A DNA stretch of 6,575 bases from TMED109 sp015660425 (GTDB taxonomy: Bacteria; Pseudomonadota; Alphaproteobacteria; TMED109). A program made the translations under genes and the position numbers. The first letter of the stretch is position 1; every line of letters begins with the position of its first letter. Below are positions 1 to 6,027 of the stretch, piece by piece. The stretch spans positions 1 to 6,575 of the forward strand of contig JAPYTH010000049.1 in the NCBI GenBank assembly GCA_029936295.1. The letters are read 5' to 3'. The notes under the pieces were generated by a model. That model did not search any database, was not told the DNA's origin, and saw only the letters and a list, made by a program, of their open reading frames with translations.

Positions 1-17
1 TAATCAATCTATTTATT

Positions 18-977
18 TTACGTGAATGCTTCTTCCCATGTACCTTTAGTTGCAGCACGTGAGTATTCAGTTGCCCTGTTTTCAAAAAAGTTTGTATGTT
101 CAAGGGAATTAAGCATGTCATCCATATAAGGTAATGGATTCTTAAGTATATTATACATTGGTTCTAATTTCAGTTGCTTCAACCTATTATCAGCAATATA
201 TCGAATATATTGTTTTACACTTTCTGCTTCTAAACCTTCAACATCACCTAGTTCAAATGCCTTATCAATAAACGCATCCTCATGTTCTATTACTTGAGAG
301 CATGCTTCATATAAATCTTTGGCTAACTCTTCTTTTTTTATTTCAGGATTTTCACTCAAAAAGGTATGAAAAAGTTTTATTATTGAATTTGTATGTAATG
401 TTTCATCTCTAGCAGACCAAGTGACAATTTGGCCCATACCCTTCATTTTATTAAATCTTGGAAAATTTAGTAGTATGGCAAAACTAGCAAACAATTGTAA
501 ACCTTCAGTAAATGCCCCAAACATTGCTAAAGTTTTTGATATTTCTAGATTTGAGGAAACATTAAAACCTTGCATAAACTCATATTTATCTCTCATTTCC
601 TTAATATGTAAAAATGCTTCGTACTCTACTTCTGGCATACCAATTGTATCTAGCAAATATGAGTAAGCCGCAATGTGAATAGTTTCTGTATTAGAAAATG
701 CTGATAACATCATACATATTTCTGTAGGTTTAAATACTCTAGAATAATGACCCATGTAACAATTATTTACTTCAACATCAGCTTGCACAAAAAAACGAAA
801 TATTTGTGTTAATAGGTTTCTTTCTTTGTCTGTAAGAGATTTTTGCCAATCTTTTACATCATCTGCTAAAGGAACCTCTTCAGGTAACCAATGTATTCTT
901 TGTTGTTGAAGCCAAGCATCATATGCCCAAGGATAGTGGAAAGGTTTATAAACAGGATTCGCTGATAATAAAGACAT
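18..977 (-). CDS. nrdB: Class I ribonucleotide reductase, beta (radical) subunit
   Basis: This 319-aa protein is the small subunit of aerobic ribonucleotide reductase. It houses the dimetal centre and the radical that NrdA uses to reduce ribonucleotides to deoxyribonucleotides in the cytoplasm. All six metal ligands are visible: D67 (QADVEVN), E98 and H101 (TETIH), E158 (FTEG), E192 and H195 (ARDETLH). The radical-bearing tyrosine is Y105, and D67/E98/H101/Y105 keep the exact spacing of E. coli D84/E115/H118/Y122. The C-terminal tail (about 300-319) holds Y305, a plausible relay tyrosine, and the end that docks on NrdA. The length is usual for short bacterial NrdB and no ATP-cone extension is present. 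The ATG start at 977 is preceded by GGAG with an 8-nt spacer. The gene lies 21 bp after nrdA in the same operon. Tyr105 and Asp67 argue against the tyrosine-lacking class Ic type. Confidence 0.97.
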   Translation of the reverse strand: MSLLSANPVYKPFHYPWAYDAWLQQQRIHWLPEEVPLADDVKDWQKSLTDKERNLLTQIFRFFVQADVEVNNCYMGHYSRVFKPTEICMMLSAFSNTETIHIAAYSYLLDTIGMPEVEYEAFLHIKEMRDKYEFMQGFNVSSNLEISKTLAMFGAFTEGLQLFASFAILLNFPRFNKMKGMGQIVTWSARDETLHTNSIIKLFHTFLSENPEIKKEELAKDLYEACSQVIEHEDAFIDKAFELGDVEGLEAESVKQYIRYIADNRLKQLKLEPMYNILKNPLPYMDDMLNSLEHTNFFENRATEYSRAATKGTWEEAFT

Positions 978-998
978 CTTACATGCTCCATAAATTAA

Positions 999-2870
999 TT
1001 ACTGACATGAAAGACATTCTTCATAATCGTTTGCATTTTCTTGATCAGAAATATTATTAGTTGATTGACCCATATTAGATACTACATCTGAACGTTGAAT
1101 TGACATAGACCTTAAATAATACATACTTTTTATCCCTTTTTTCCATGCTTGAAAATGAATTTGATGAAGATCTTTTTTATGTACATCAGCTGCAATGAAA
1201 ACATTTAAAGATTGGGACTGGCAAATATAAGGTGTTCGCTGTGCAGCCAAATCTATTAGCCAACGTTGATCTATTTCAAAAGCTGATTTAAATACATCTT
1301 TTTCATGTTGATTTAGAAAATCTAAGTGTTGAACTGAACCCTTATTTGTAGTAATGGAAGACCAGACTTCAGCGGTGTCTTGGTTTTTTTCTTGCAATAA
1401 TTTCTTTAAGTGAGGGTTTCTAACATTAAATGAACCAGATAAAGTTTTTTGCACAAAAGAATTACCAGCAGACGGCTCTATTCCTGGGGAAGCCCCCCCA
1501 CAAATTATAGATATAGAAGCTGTTGGTGCGATAGCTAATTTATTAGAAAATCTTTCTTCAATGCCAAAATCTGCAGCATCAGGACAAGCTCCTTTTTCTT
1601 TTGCTAAAATTTTTGAACTTAAATCTACTTCCTCTCTAATTTTCTTAAATATTTTTTTATTCCATGATAATGCTGTCACAGACTCCATAGGAACATTTCT
1701 CATCTGTAAAAAACTTTGAAAACCCATAACCCCTAAACCTACACTTCTTTCTCTCATTGCACTATATTGTGCTTTAGCCATTGAATCAGGTGCTCTATCT
1801 ATAAAATCTTGTAAAACATTATCTAAAAAACGCATTATGTCTTCGATCATTCCTGGAACATTTTTCCACTCATCATAGGTCTCTAAATTTAAAGAGGAAA
1901 GGCAACAAACTGCAGTTCTATCATTTCCTAACCTATCTACGCCTGTAGGTAGCGTTATTTCACTGCATAAATTTGACATTTTTACTCTCATCCCCGCGAG
2001 TTTTTGATGTTGAGGAAGCTCTGCATTAACTCTATCTATAAATAATAAGTAAGGCTCACCAGTTTCTACTCTAGCAGTTAAAATACGTATCCATAATTCT
2101 CTAGCTGAAACTGTAGTTTGCACAGCACCATCTTTAGGACTTTTAAGGGCCCACTCATCATTTGCTTCAACAGCACGCATAAATGCATCTGGGATAACTA
2201 TTCCATGATGTAGGTTAAGGGCTTTTCTATTAGGGTCACCACCTGTTGGACGGCGCATTTCAATAAATTCTTCTATTTCAGGATGCCATACTGGTAGATA
2301 ACATGCTGCAGAGCCACGTCTTAAACTACCTTGACTAATTGCTAGTGTTAAAGAATCCATCACTCTTATAAAAGGAATAACACCTGAAGTTTTTCCATTT
2401 TTTCCATTCTTACCTACTTTTTCTCCAATAGACCTTAAATTACCCCAATAAGAACCTATACCACCTCCCCTTGAGGCTAGCCATACATTTTCATTCCATA
2501 GATCAACTATACCTTGAAGACTGTCATCAGACTCATTTAAAAAACAAGAAATAGGAAGCCCTCTTTCCGTTCCTCCATTAGAAAGCACTGGTGTAGATGG
2601 CATAAACCATAGCCTTGACATGTAATCATAGATACGTTGTGCATGCGCATCATCATCAGCAAAATAACTTGCTACCCTAGCAAATAGGTCTTGTGGAGTT
2701 TCATCAGGCATTAAATATCTATCTTCAAGTGTTGCTTTTCCAAAAGCAGTCAAAAGCTCATCTCGTGCAGCATTAATTTCTACAGACTTACCTCTTTGAA
2801 CCTGCACAACATTTAACATATCGCCCTGGTTTTTACCCTTATATAAGCTTTCTGGACCACTACCATCCAT
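999..2870 (-). CDS. nrdA: Class I ribonucleotide reductase, alpha (catalytic) subunit
   Basis: This is the large subunit of ribonucleotide reductase, 623 aa from the chosen start. It binds the ribonucleotide and carries out the radical reduction with NrdB. Visible catalytic elements are C109 (GLPISCFLN) and C322 (AVCCLSSLNL), the active-site disulfide pair; N300, C302 and E304 in SNLCSE, with C302 the thiyl-radical cysteine; the radical-relay pair Y584-Y585 (KSMYYLRS); and the C-terminal redox pair C619/C622 (ECLSCQ). The ATG at 2870 has AGGAG 7 nt upstream. The frame stays open to a TTG at 2963, but that extension would cover the DnaA and NrdR sites and has no homologous look. A later ATG at 2819 (606 aa) has a poorer Shine-Dalgarno and is the main alternative. 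The N-terminus shows no ATP-cone, so this is a short alpha subunit without the usual dATP overall-activity site. It is the first gene of the nrdAB operon. Confidence 0.96.
   Translation of the reverse strand: MDGSGPESLYKGKNQGDMLNVVQVQRGKSVEINAARDELLTAFGKATLEDRYLMPDETPQDLFARVASYFADDDAHAQRIYDYMSRLWFMPSTPVLSNGGTERGLPISCFLNESDDSLQGIVDLWNENVWLASRGGGIGSYWGNLRSIGEKVGKNGKNGKTSGVIPFIRVMDSLTLAISQGSLRRGSAACYLPVWHPEIEEFIEMRRPTGGDPNRKALNLHHGIVIPDAFMRAVEANDEWALKSPKDGAVQTTVSARELWIRILTARVETGEPYLLFIDRVNAELPQHQKLAGMRVKMSNLCSEITLPTGVDRLGNDRTAVCCLSSLNLETYDEWKNVPGMIEDIMRFLDNVLQDFIDRAPDSMAKAQYSAMRERSVGLGVMGFQSFLQMRNVPMESVTALSWNKKIFKKIREEVDLSSKILAKEKGACPDAADFGIEERFSNKLAIAPTASISIICGGASPGIEPSAGNSFVQKTLSGSFNVRNPHLKKLLQEKNQDTAEVWSSITTNKGSVQHLDFLNQHEKDVFKSAFEIDQRWLIDLAAQRTPYICQSQSLNVFIAADVHKKDLHQIHFQAWKKGIKSMYYLRSMSIQRSDVVSNMGQSTNNISDQENANDYEECLSCQ
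2390..2407. repeat. 9-bp perfect tandem duplication inside nrdA
   Basis: TTTTTCCAT occurs twice back to back on the plus strand. In nrdA it encodes Asn-Gly-Lys twice (residues 155-160), in the loop before TSGVIPF. The reading frame is kept. From memory, related alphaproteobacterial NrdA proteins carry one such unit here, which would make this a small in-frame slippage duplication. The repeat is seen directly; the comparison is recall. Confidence 0.6.
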
Positions 2871-2877
2871 CAATATT

Positions 2878-2882
2878 CTCCT
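2878..2882 (-). promoter_or_regulatory. Shine-Dalgarno that decides the nrdA start
   Basis: AGGAG on the minus strand, 7 nt before the ATG at 2870. It is the only strong ribosome-binding site among the candidate nrdA starts. The TTG at 2963 lies inside a NrdR box, and the ATG at 2819 has only a looser CAGGG about 6 nt upstream. Confidence 0.85.
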
Positions 2883-2886
2883 AATT

Positions 2887-2905
2887 AATCTAGTAACACT
2901 AGATT
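2887..2905. repeat. 8-bp perfect inverted repeat in the nrdA leader
   Basis: The arms AATCTAGT and ACTAGATT flank a 3-nt centre (AAC on plus). The element ends 4 nt before the nrdA Shine-Dalgarno. If the nrdA transcript starts upstream, it would form an 8-bp hairpin just ahead of the ribosome-binding site. If transcription starts from the -10 at 2905-2910, the repeat instead lies across the start point and would suit an operator. There is no T-tract, so it is not a classical terminator. Confidence 0.6.
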
Positions 2906-2933
2906 TTATAATTTTTACTCCACTTATCCACAA
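2905..2933 (-). promoter_or_regulatory. Candidate sigma-70 promoter of nrdAB
   Basis: On the minus strand, TTGTGG (2933-2928) is followed after 17 bp by TATAAA (2910-2905). The -35 matches only at TTG, while the -10 is good. The -35 falls inside the DnaA palindrome, so bound DnaA would directly affect this promoter. An alternative lies further upstream: TTGTCA (2993-2988), a 19-bp gap, then TATATA inside NrdR box 1. The sequence does not decide between the two. Confidence 0.4.
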
Positions 2934-2943
2934 TTGTGGATAA
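2924..2943. promoter_or_regulatory. Two consensus DnaA boxes as a 20-bp palindrome
   Basis: TTATCCACA (2924-2932) and its exact reverse complement TGTGGATAA (2935-2943) are separated by AT, giving a perfect 20-bp palindrome. Both halves are the highest-affinity DnaA-box sequence of E. coli. DnaA is known to bind upstream of E. coli nrdAB and modulate it, so a site here, 54-73 bp before the nrdA ATG, fits cell-cycle control of deoxyribonucleotide supply. Binding is inferred, not shown. Confidence 0.85.
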
Positions 2944-2948
2944 TAAAA

Positions 2949-2957
2949 TGGGGATAA
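2949..2957 (-). promoter_or_regulatory. Third, imperfect DnaA box
   Basis: The minus strand reads TTATCCCCA, one mismatch from TTATCCACA. It lies 5 bp beyond the palindromic pair and directly abuts NrdR box 1. On its own it would be weak evidence; next to two perfect boxes it plausibly extends a DnaA cluster. Confidence 0.5.
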
Positions 2958-2973
2958 ACACAATATATAGTTA
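2958..2973. promoter_or_regulatory. NrdR box 1
   Basis: ACACAATATATAGTTA matches 14 of 16 positions of the NrdR-box consensus as I recall it (ACACWATATNTWGTGT). NrdR is the ATP/dATP-sensing repressor of ribonucleotide reductase operons in most bacteria. The site lies 88-103 bp upstream of the nrdA ATG, with a partner site one box further out. The nrdR gene itself is not in the window. Confidence 0.8.
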
Positions 2974-2988
2974 TTTATAAATCTATTC

Positions 2989-3004
2989 TGACAAAATATA
3001 GGAT
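2989..3004. promoter_or_regulatory. NrdR box 2 (weaker)
   Basis: TGACAAAATATAGGAT shares the ACAA-ATATAG core with box 1 (10 of 16 positions identical) and matches about 11 of 16 positions of the recalled consensus. It begins 31 bp from the start of box 1, three DNA helical turns, which is the spacing typical of paired NrdR boxes. That spacing is the main reason to accept a degenerate site in AT-rich DNA. Confidence 0.6.
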
Positions 3005-3103
3005 CTGGTCAACTAAAAAATAGAAGTAATTAATTATTAATTATATTTTTATTTAAAATAGCAGTATTTACAGAACAAAACAAGAACAAAATAAATGTCT
3101 AGG

Positions 3104-3109
3104 TATAAT
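3104..3109 (+). promoter_or_regulatory. Candidate -10 for the substrate-binding-protein gene
   Basis: A perfect TATAAT lies 70 bp before the ATG at 3179. No good -35 is seen at 16-18 bp (the sequence there is A/C/G-rich, around CAAGAA), so a strong promoter cannot be claimed. The surrounding 3005-3178 stretch is very AT-rich, which makes chance TATAAT matches likely. I see no other element in it. Confidence 0.35.
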
Positions 3110-3178
3110 TTTTATTATATTATTAATAAAAATTGAAATTATTTTGATTTAAATTACGAAGTACTATTAATTAGAAAT

Positions 3179-4936
3179 ATGAAACAAATTTATTCAATAA
3201 TATTAATAATTTTTTTTCTCTCTAATAATTGCTTTAGCCAGAATTTTGAAAAGACTATAGCTATGCATGGACTAGCTAATAGAGCAAATGAAGAATCAAG
3301 AGATAATAAAGTTAACCCTAATGCACCAATTACAGATATATTAAAATTAGCAAAAATTGGCACTTTTAATAGCCTAAACCCATACATAATTAAGGGGATT
3401 GCACCTTCAGGCATAAAAGGTTTAGTAATAGAATCTTTAATGACATGGAGTCCAGACGAACCATTTTCATTATATCCTGGAATTGCACAAGAAATAAAAA
3501 TTCCTAAAGACAGGTCATGGGTGGAATTTAAAATTAATAAAAAAGCTAAATTCTCTAATGGACAAAAAATTACAAACAAAGATATTATTTTTTCATGGCA
3601 AACACTAAGAAAGTATGGTCGCCCACATACAAGATCATATTATTCTCTAGTAAATCAGGTAAAGGAAATTGAAAACAATATAGTTAGATTTATATTTTCT
3701 GAAAAAAGTAATTTTGAAATGCCTTTGATTATTGGTTTAATGCCAATATTTTCTTATGATTATTGGATAAATAAAGACTTTACTAAAACAACTCTTGAAC
3801 CCTTTATAAGTTCTGGCCCATATATAATATCGGATATTAAAACAGGCAGATCTATTACATATTCTCAAAATAAAAATTGGTGGAGGCAAAAAAGCAAAGA
3901 TAGCCTTGGTAGGAATAACTTTAAGAAGATAAAATACGACTTTTATAGAGACCAGAACATAGCTTTACAAGCATTTTTATCTGGAGAATACGACATAAAT
4001 ATAGAAACTGATGCTGTAAGATGGGCCACTGCTTATCATAAAAACCCTAAAAACAAAATTATCAAAAAAACATTTGCAAAGATATCTCCTTCAGGAATAG
4101 AAGCTATAATATTAAATTCCAGAAAATTGCCTTTTAATGATAGAAATGTCAGAAAAGCAATATCTATATTATTTCCTTATGATTTTATAAATAAAATTTT
4201 AAATCATGGCTTATTAAAAAAAACATATGGCCCTTGGGATAATAGCGATTTAGCAGCAACATCTATGCCGAGCGAGATTACTTATAAAGTATTAAACAAA
4301 TACGACGATATAATAAGTAGAGAAGCTTTAAAAAAGATAAATAGAAAAGAATTAGACGAAAGAGAAACATTTAAACAATCTTTATCTTTATTAAAGAAAT
4401 CAGGATGGCAATTAATAAATCAGAGAATGACAAATATTCATACAAAATATATTTTAAACTTCGAAGTAATTACTAATCAAAATAGAATGGAAAGATTATT
4501 ATTAGTATGGAAAGACAAACTTAAAAAAATTGGTATCAATTTATCTATTAAAATATTAGACAGCTCACAATTTCAAAATCGTATTCAAACTTTTGATTTT
4601 AATGCAATAATATTTGAATATTATATGTCCCTATCTCCTGGCAATGAACAATCTATTTATTGGGGAAGTTGGGCAGCAGAACAGAATGGCTCTAGAAATT
4701 ATGCAGGAATCAAACATCCAGCTATAGATGAAGTGATTAGTAAAATAACAAATGCAAGAAATAGAGAAAAACTTATACAATATACAAGGACTCTTGATCG
4801 CCTACTTAGAGCAGGAAACTGGATGATCCCTCTATATCATGACCCTTTACATAGAATTGCATTTAAATCAGAGTTCCAAATTCCAGAGGAAATACCTCTA
4901 TATGGCTTCAACCCATGGACTGCATGGAAAAAATAA
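3179..4936 (+). CDS. Secreted ABC transporter substrate-binding protein, family 5, YejA-like
   Basis: This 585-aa protein is a periplasmic solute receptor of the oligopeptide/nickel (SBP_bac_5) family, expected to hand its ligand to a membrane ABC importer. A signal peptide is clear: MKQIY, a hydrophobic stretch (6-14), then likely cleavage after CFS at residue 20. C18 is not in a lipobox, so a soluble periplasmic protein is more likely than a lipoprotein. Family signatures are GTFNSLNPYIIKG (61-73), the DRSWVEF...AKFSNGQ...FSW block (111-140), SSGPYIIS (211-218), FNDRNVRKAIS (319-329) and SPGNEQ...GSRNYAGIKHPAID (486-517). The first and last resemble YejA, the peptide/microcin C receptor of YejABEF, and the length fits YejA. 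No permease or ATPase gene follows, so it is an orphan receptor here. The ATG at 3179 directly precedes the signal peptide but lacks a good Shine-Dalgarno. The ligand is probably a peptide but is not shown. Confidence 0.9.
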   Translation: MKQIYSIILIIFFLSNNCFSQNFEKTIAMHGLANRANEESRDNKVNPNAPITDILKLAKIGTFNSLNPYIIKGIAPSGIKGLVIESLMTWSPDEPFSLYPGIAQEIKIPKDRSWVEFKINKKAKFSNGQKITNKDIIFSWQTLRKYGRPHTRSYYSLVNQVKEIENNIVRFIFSEKSNFEMPLIIGLMPIFSYDYWINKDFTKTTLEPFISSGPYIISDIKTGRSITYSQNKNWWRQKSKDSLGRNNFKKIKYDFYRDQNIALQAFLSGEYDINIETDAVRWATAYHKNPKNKIIKKTFAKISPSGIEAIILNSRKLPFNDRNVRKAISILFPYDFINKILNHGLLKKTYGPWDNSDLAATSMPSEITYKVLNKYDDIISREALKKINRKELDERETFKQSLSLLKKSGWQLINQRMTNIHTKYILNFEVITNQNRMERLLLVWKDKLKKIGINLSIKILDSSQFQNRIQTFDFNAIIFEYYMSLSPGNEQSIYWGSWAAEQNGSRNYAGIKHPAIDEVISKITNARNREKLIQYTRTLDRLLRAGNWMIPLYHDPLHRIAFKSEFQIPEEIPLYGFNPWTAWKK

Positions 4937-4946
4937 TTTTAATCTA

Positions 4947-4975
4947 TTGTATTTTTAGGCTTAATTGAGTATTAA
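4947..4975 (+). promoter_or_regulatory. Weak candidate promoter before the reductase gene
   Basis: TTGTAT (4947-4952) and TATTAA (4970-4975) are 17 bp apart in the 65-bp gap. The -35 matches 3 of 6 and the -10 matches 4 of 6, so this could be chance in AT-rich DNA. No terminator separates the substrate-binding-protein gene from the reductase gene, so read-through is also possible. Confidence 0.2.
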
Positions 4976-5001
4976 ACCCTTATTGAAATTAAGAGAGAGC
5001 C

Positions 5002-6027
5002 ATGACATTCAGAGTAAAAATCCAAAACAAAAAAGAAGTTATTGTAGATGCAGGCAATACTATACTTGAAGCAGCTTTAGATCAAGGAATAGATTTTCCA
5101 CATGGATGCAGAACAGGTAACTGTGGAGCTTGTAAATCAGAAAAAATTTCTGGTGACATAGAAATGTCACCATTTTCAGAATTTGCTTTAGACGCTGAAG
5201 AAGAAAAACAAGGCTTTATATTAGCATGCAGATCAGTACCCTGGAGTGACTGTGAAATTAAAATTGTGGACGAACAACAAAATGAAGACTTAAATGAAAT
5301 TAATATTAAAAAAGTAGAATGCAAGGTAAGCAGATTAACAAAAGTTACTGATGATATATATATTTTAAATTTACACATTACTTCTAATGAAGAGTTTAAA
5401 TTTAAGGCTGGCCAATATGCAGAATTATATTTTGATAAATGTAGAGAAAAACATTTTTCTATGGCTAATTCTCCTAATGCCGACGAATTAGAATTTCACA
5501 TAAAAACTCTTGATGGAGGAGAAGTTAGTAGTTATGTAAAAGATATTTTAAAAATAGGAGAAACGGTTAAAATAAAAGGTCCGTTTGGGAATGCGTATTT
5601 AAGAAATAAGCATAAAGGGCCAATTATTGCTGTTGCTGGAGGAACAGGCTTAGCACCCATTCTATCAATTATTAAATCAAGCCAAGAAATAAAAATGAAA
5701 CAACCTATTCAAGTATATTATGGGGCTCAATCAGAATCAGACTTATATTTTGTAGAACAATTTAAATCAATGTTAAAAAAGAATAAAAATTTATCATTTT
5801 CTCCTGTAGTTATGGAAGCCTCCCAAAATAAAACATTAAGAAGAGGCATTGTTACAGATGCTGTTATGGAAGATATTCAGGATTTTGATGGTTATAAGGC
5901 CTATTTAGCAGGCCCTCCCAAAATGGTAGAGGCTGCGGAAAAAATATTTACTTCACTAGGTATTAGAAAAGTTGATATGCATTCAGATGCATTTTATACT
6001 CCATATAATAAAATTAAGGAGACATAA
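5002..6027 (+). CDS. NADH-dependent [2Fe-2S]/FAD reductase, ring-hydroxylating-dioxygenase type
   Basis: This 341-aa flavo-iron-sulfur reductase should take electrons from NADH through FAD and a [2Fe-2S] cluster to an oxygenase or a separate ferredoxin. Three domains are visible. The first is a plant-type ferredoxin (about 1-90) with cluster ligands C36, C41, C44 (CRTGNCGAC) and C76 (LACRS). The second is an FAD-binding barrel (about 105-205) with KHFSMAN (150-156) and GPFGNAYL (193-200). The third is an NAD-binding domain (about 206-335) with AGGTGLAP (212-219), AGPPKMVEA (303-311) and an ending HSDAFYTP (327-334). The domain order, length and many phrases resemble naphthalene dioxygenase reductase (NahAa). 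Related families with the same layout, such as CDP-glucoseen reductases and phenol or methane hydroxylase reductases, remain possible. The flavin motif is K-x-F-S rather than the usual R-x-Y-S. A GAGAG ribosome-binding site precedes the ATG. Its stop overlaps the next start (TAATG), so the two genes are coupled. No oxygenase is in the window. Confidence 0.88.
   Translation: MTFRVKIQNKKEVIVDAGNTILEAALDQGIDFPHGCRTGNCGACKSEKISGDIEMSPFSEFALDAEEEKQGFILACRSVPWSDCEIKIVDEQQNEDLNEINIKKVECKVSRLTKVTDDIYILNLHITSNEEFKFKAGQYAELYFDKCREKHFSMANSPNADELEFHIKTLDGGEVSSYVKDILKIGETVKIKGPFGNAYLRNKHKGPIIAVAGGTGLAPILSIIKSSQEIKMKQPIQVYYGAQSESDLYFVEQFKSMLKKNKNLSFSPVVMEASQNKTLRRGIVTDAVMEDIQDFDGYKAYLAGPPKMVEAAEKIFTSLGIRKVDMHSDAFYTPYNKIKET

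Noticed and set aside
421..666. Plus-strand open frame of 81 codons
   Set aside because: Lies wholly antisense to the well-supported nrdB, with no recognisable protein features.
2871..2963. N-terminal extension of nrdA starting at TTG 2963
   Set aside because: The TTG lies inside NrdR box 1 and the extension crosses the DnaA palindrome and the inverted repeat. There is no Shine-Dalgarno, while the ATG at 2870 has AGGAG at ideal spacing.
3005..3103. Origin-like AT-rich DNA-unwinding region next to the DnaA boxes
   Set aside because: The adjacent DNA is AT-rich and three DnaA-type boxes are close by, but the whole window is AT-rich, no repeated 13-mers are seen, and the neighbours are not typical origin genes. 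Control of nrdAB explains the boxes better.
3218..3241. Lipoprotein signal (Cys18) in the substrate-binding protein
   Set aside because: The residues before the cysteine (SNN) do not fit a lipobox; CFS followed by Gln fits ordinary signal peptidase cleavage better.
3190..3579. Minus-strand open frame of 129 codons
   Set aside because: Antisense shadow of the substrate-binding-protein gene, which has clear family motifs through this stretch.
4959..4980. Possible terminator hairpin after the substrate-binding-protein gene
   Set aside because: Only a 5-bp A/T stem (TTAAT/ATTAA) with a mismatch before two G-C pairs, and no T-tract follows.
5082..5378. Minus-strand open frame of 98 codons
   Set aside because: Antisense to the ferredoxin domain of the reductase; cysteine- and serine-rich only because of the opposite strand.
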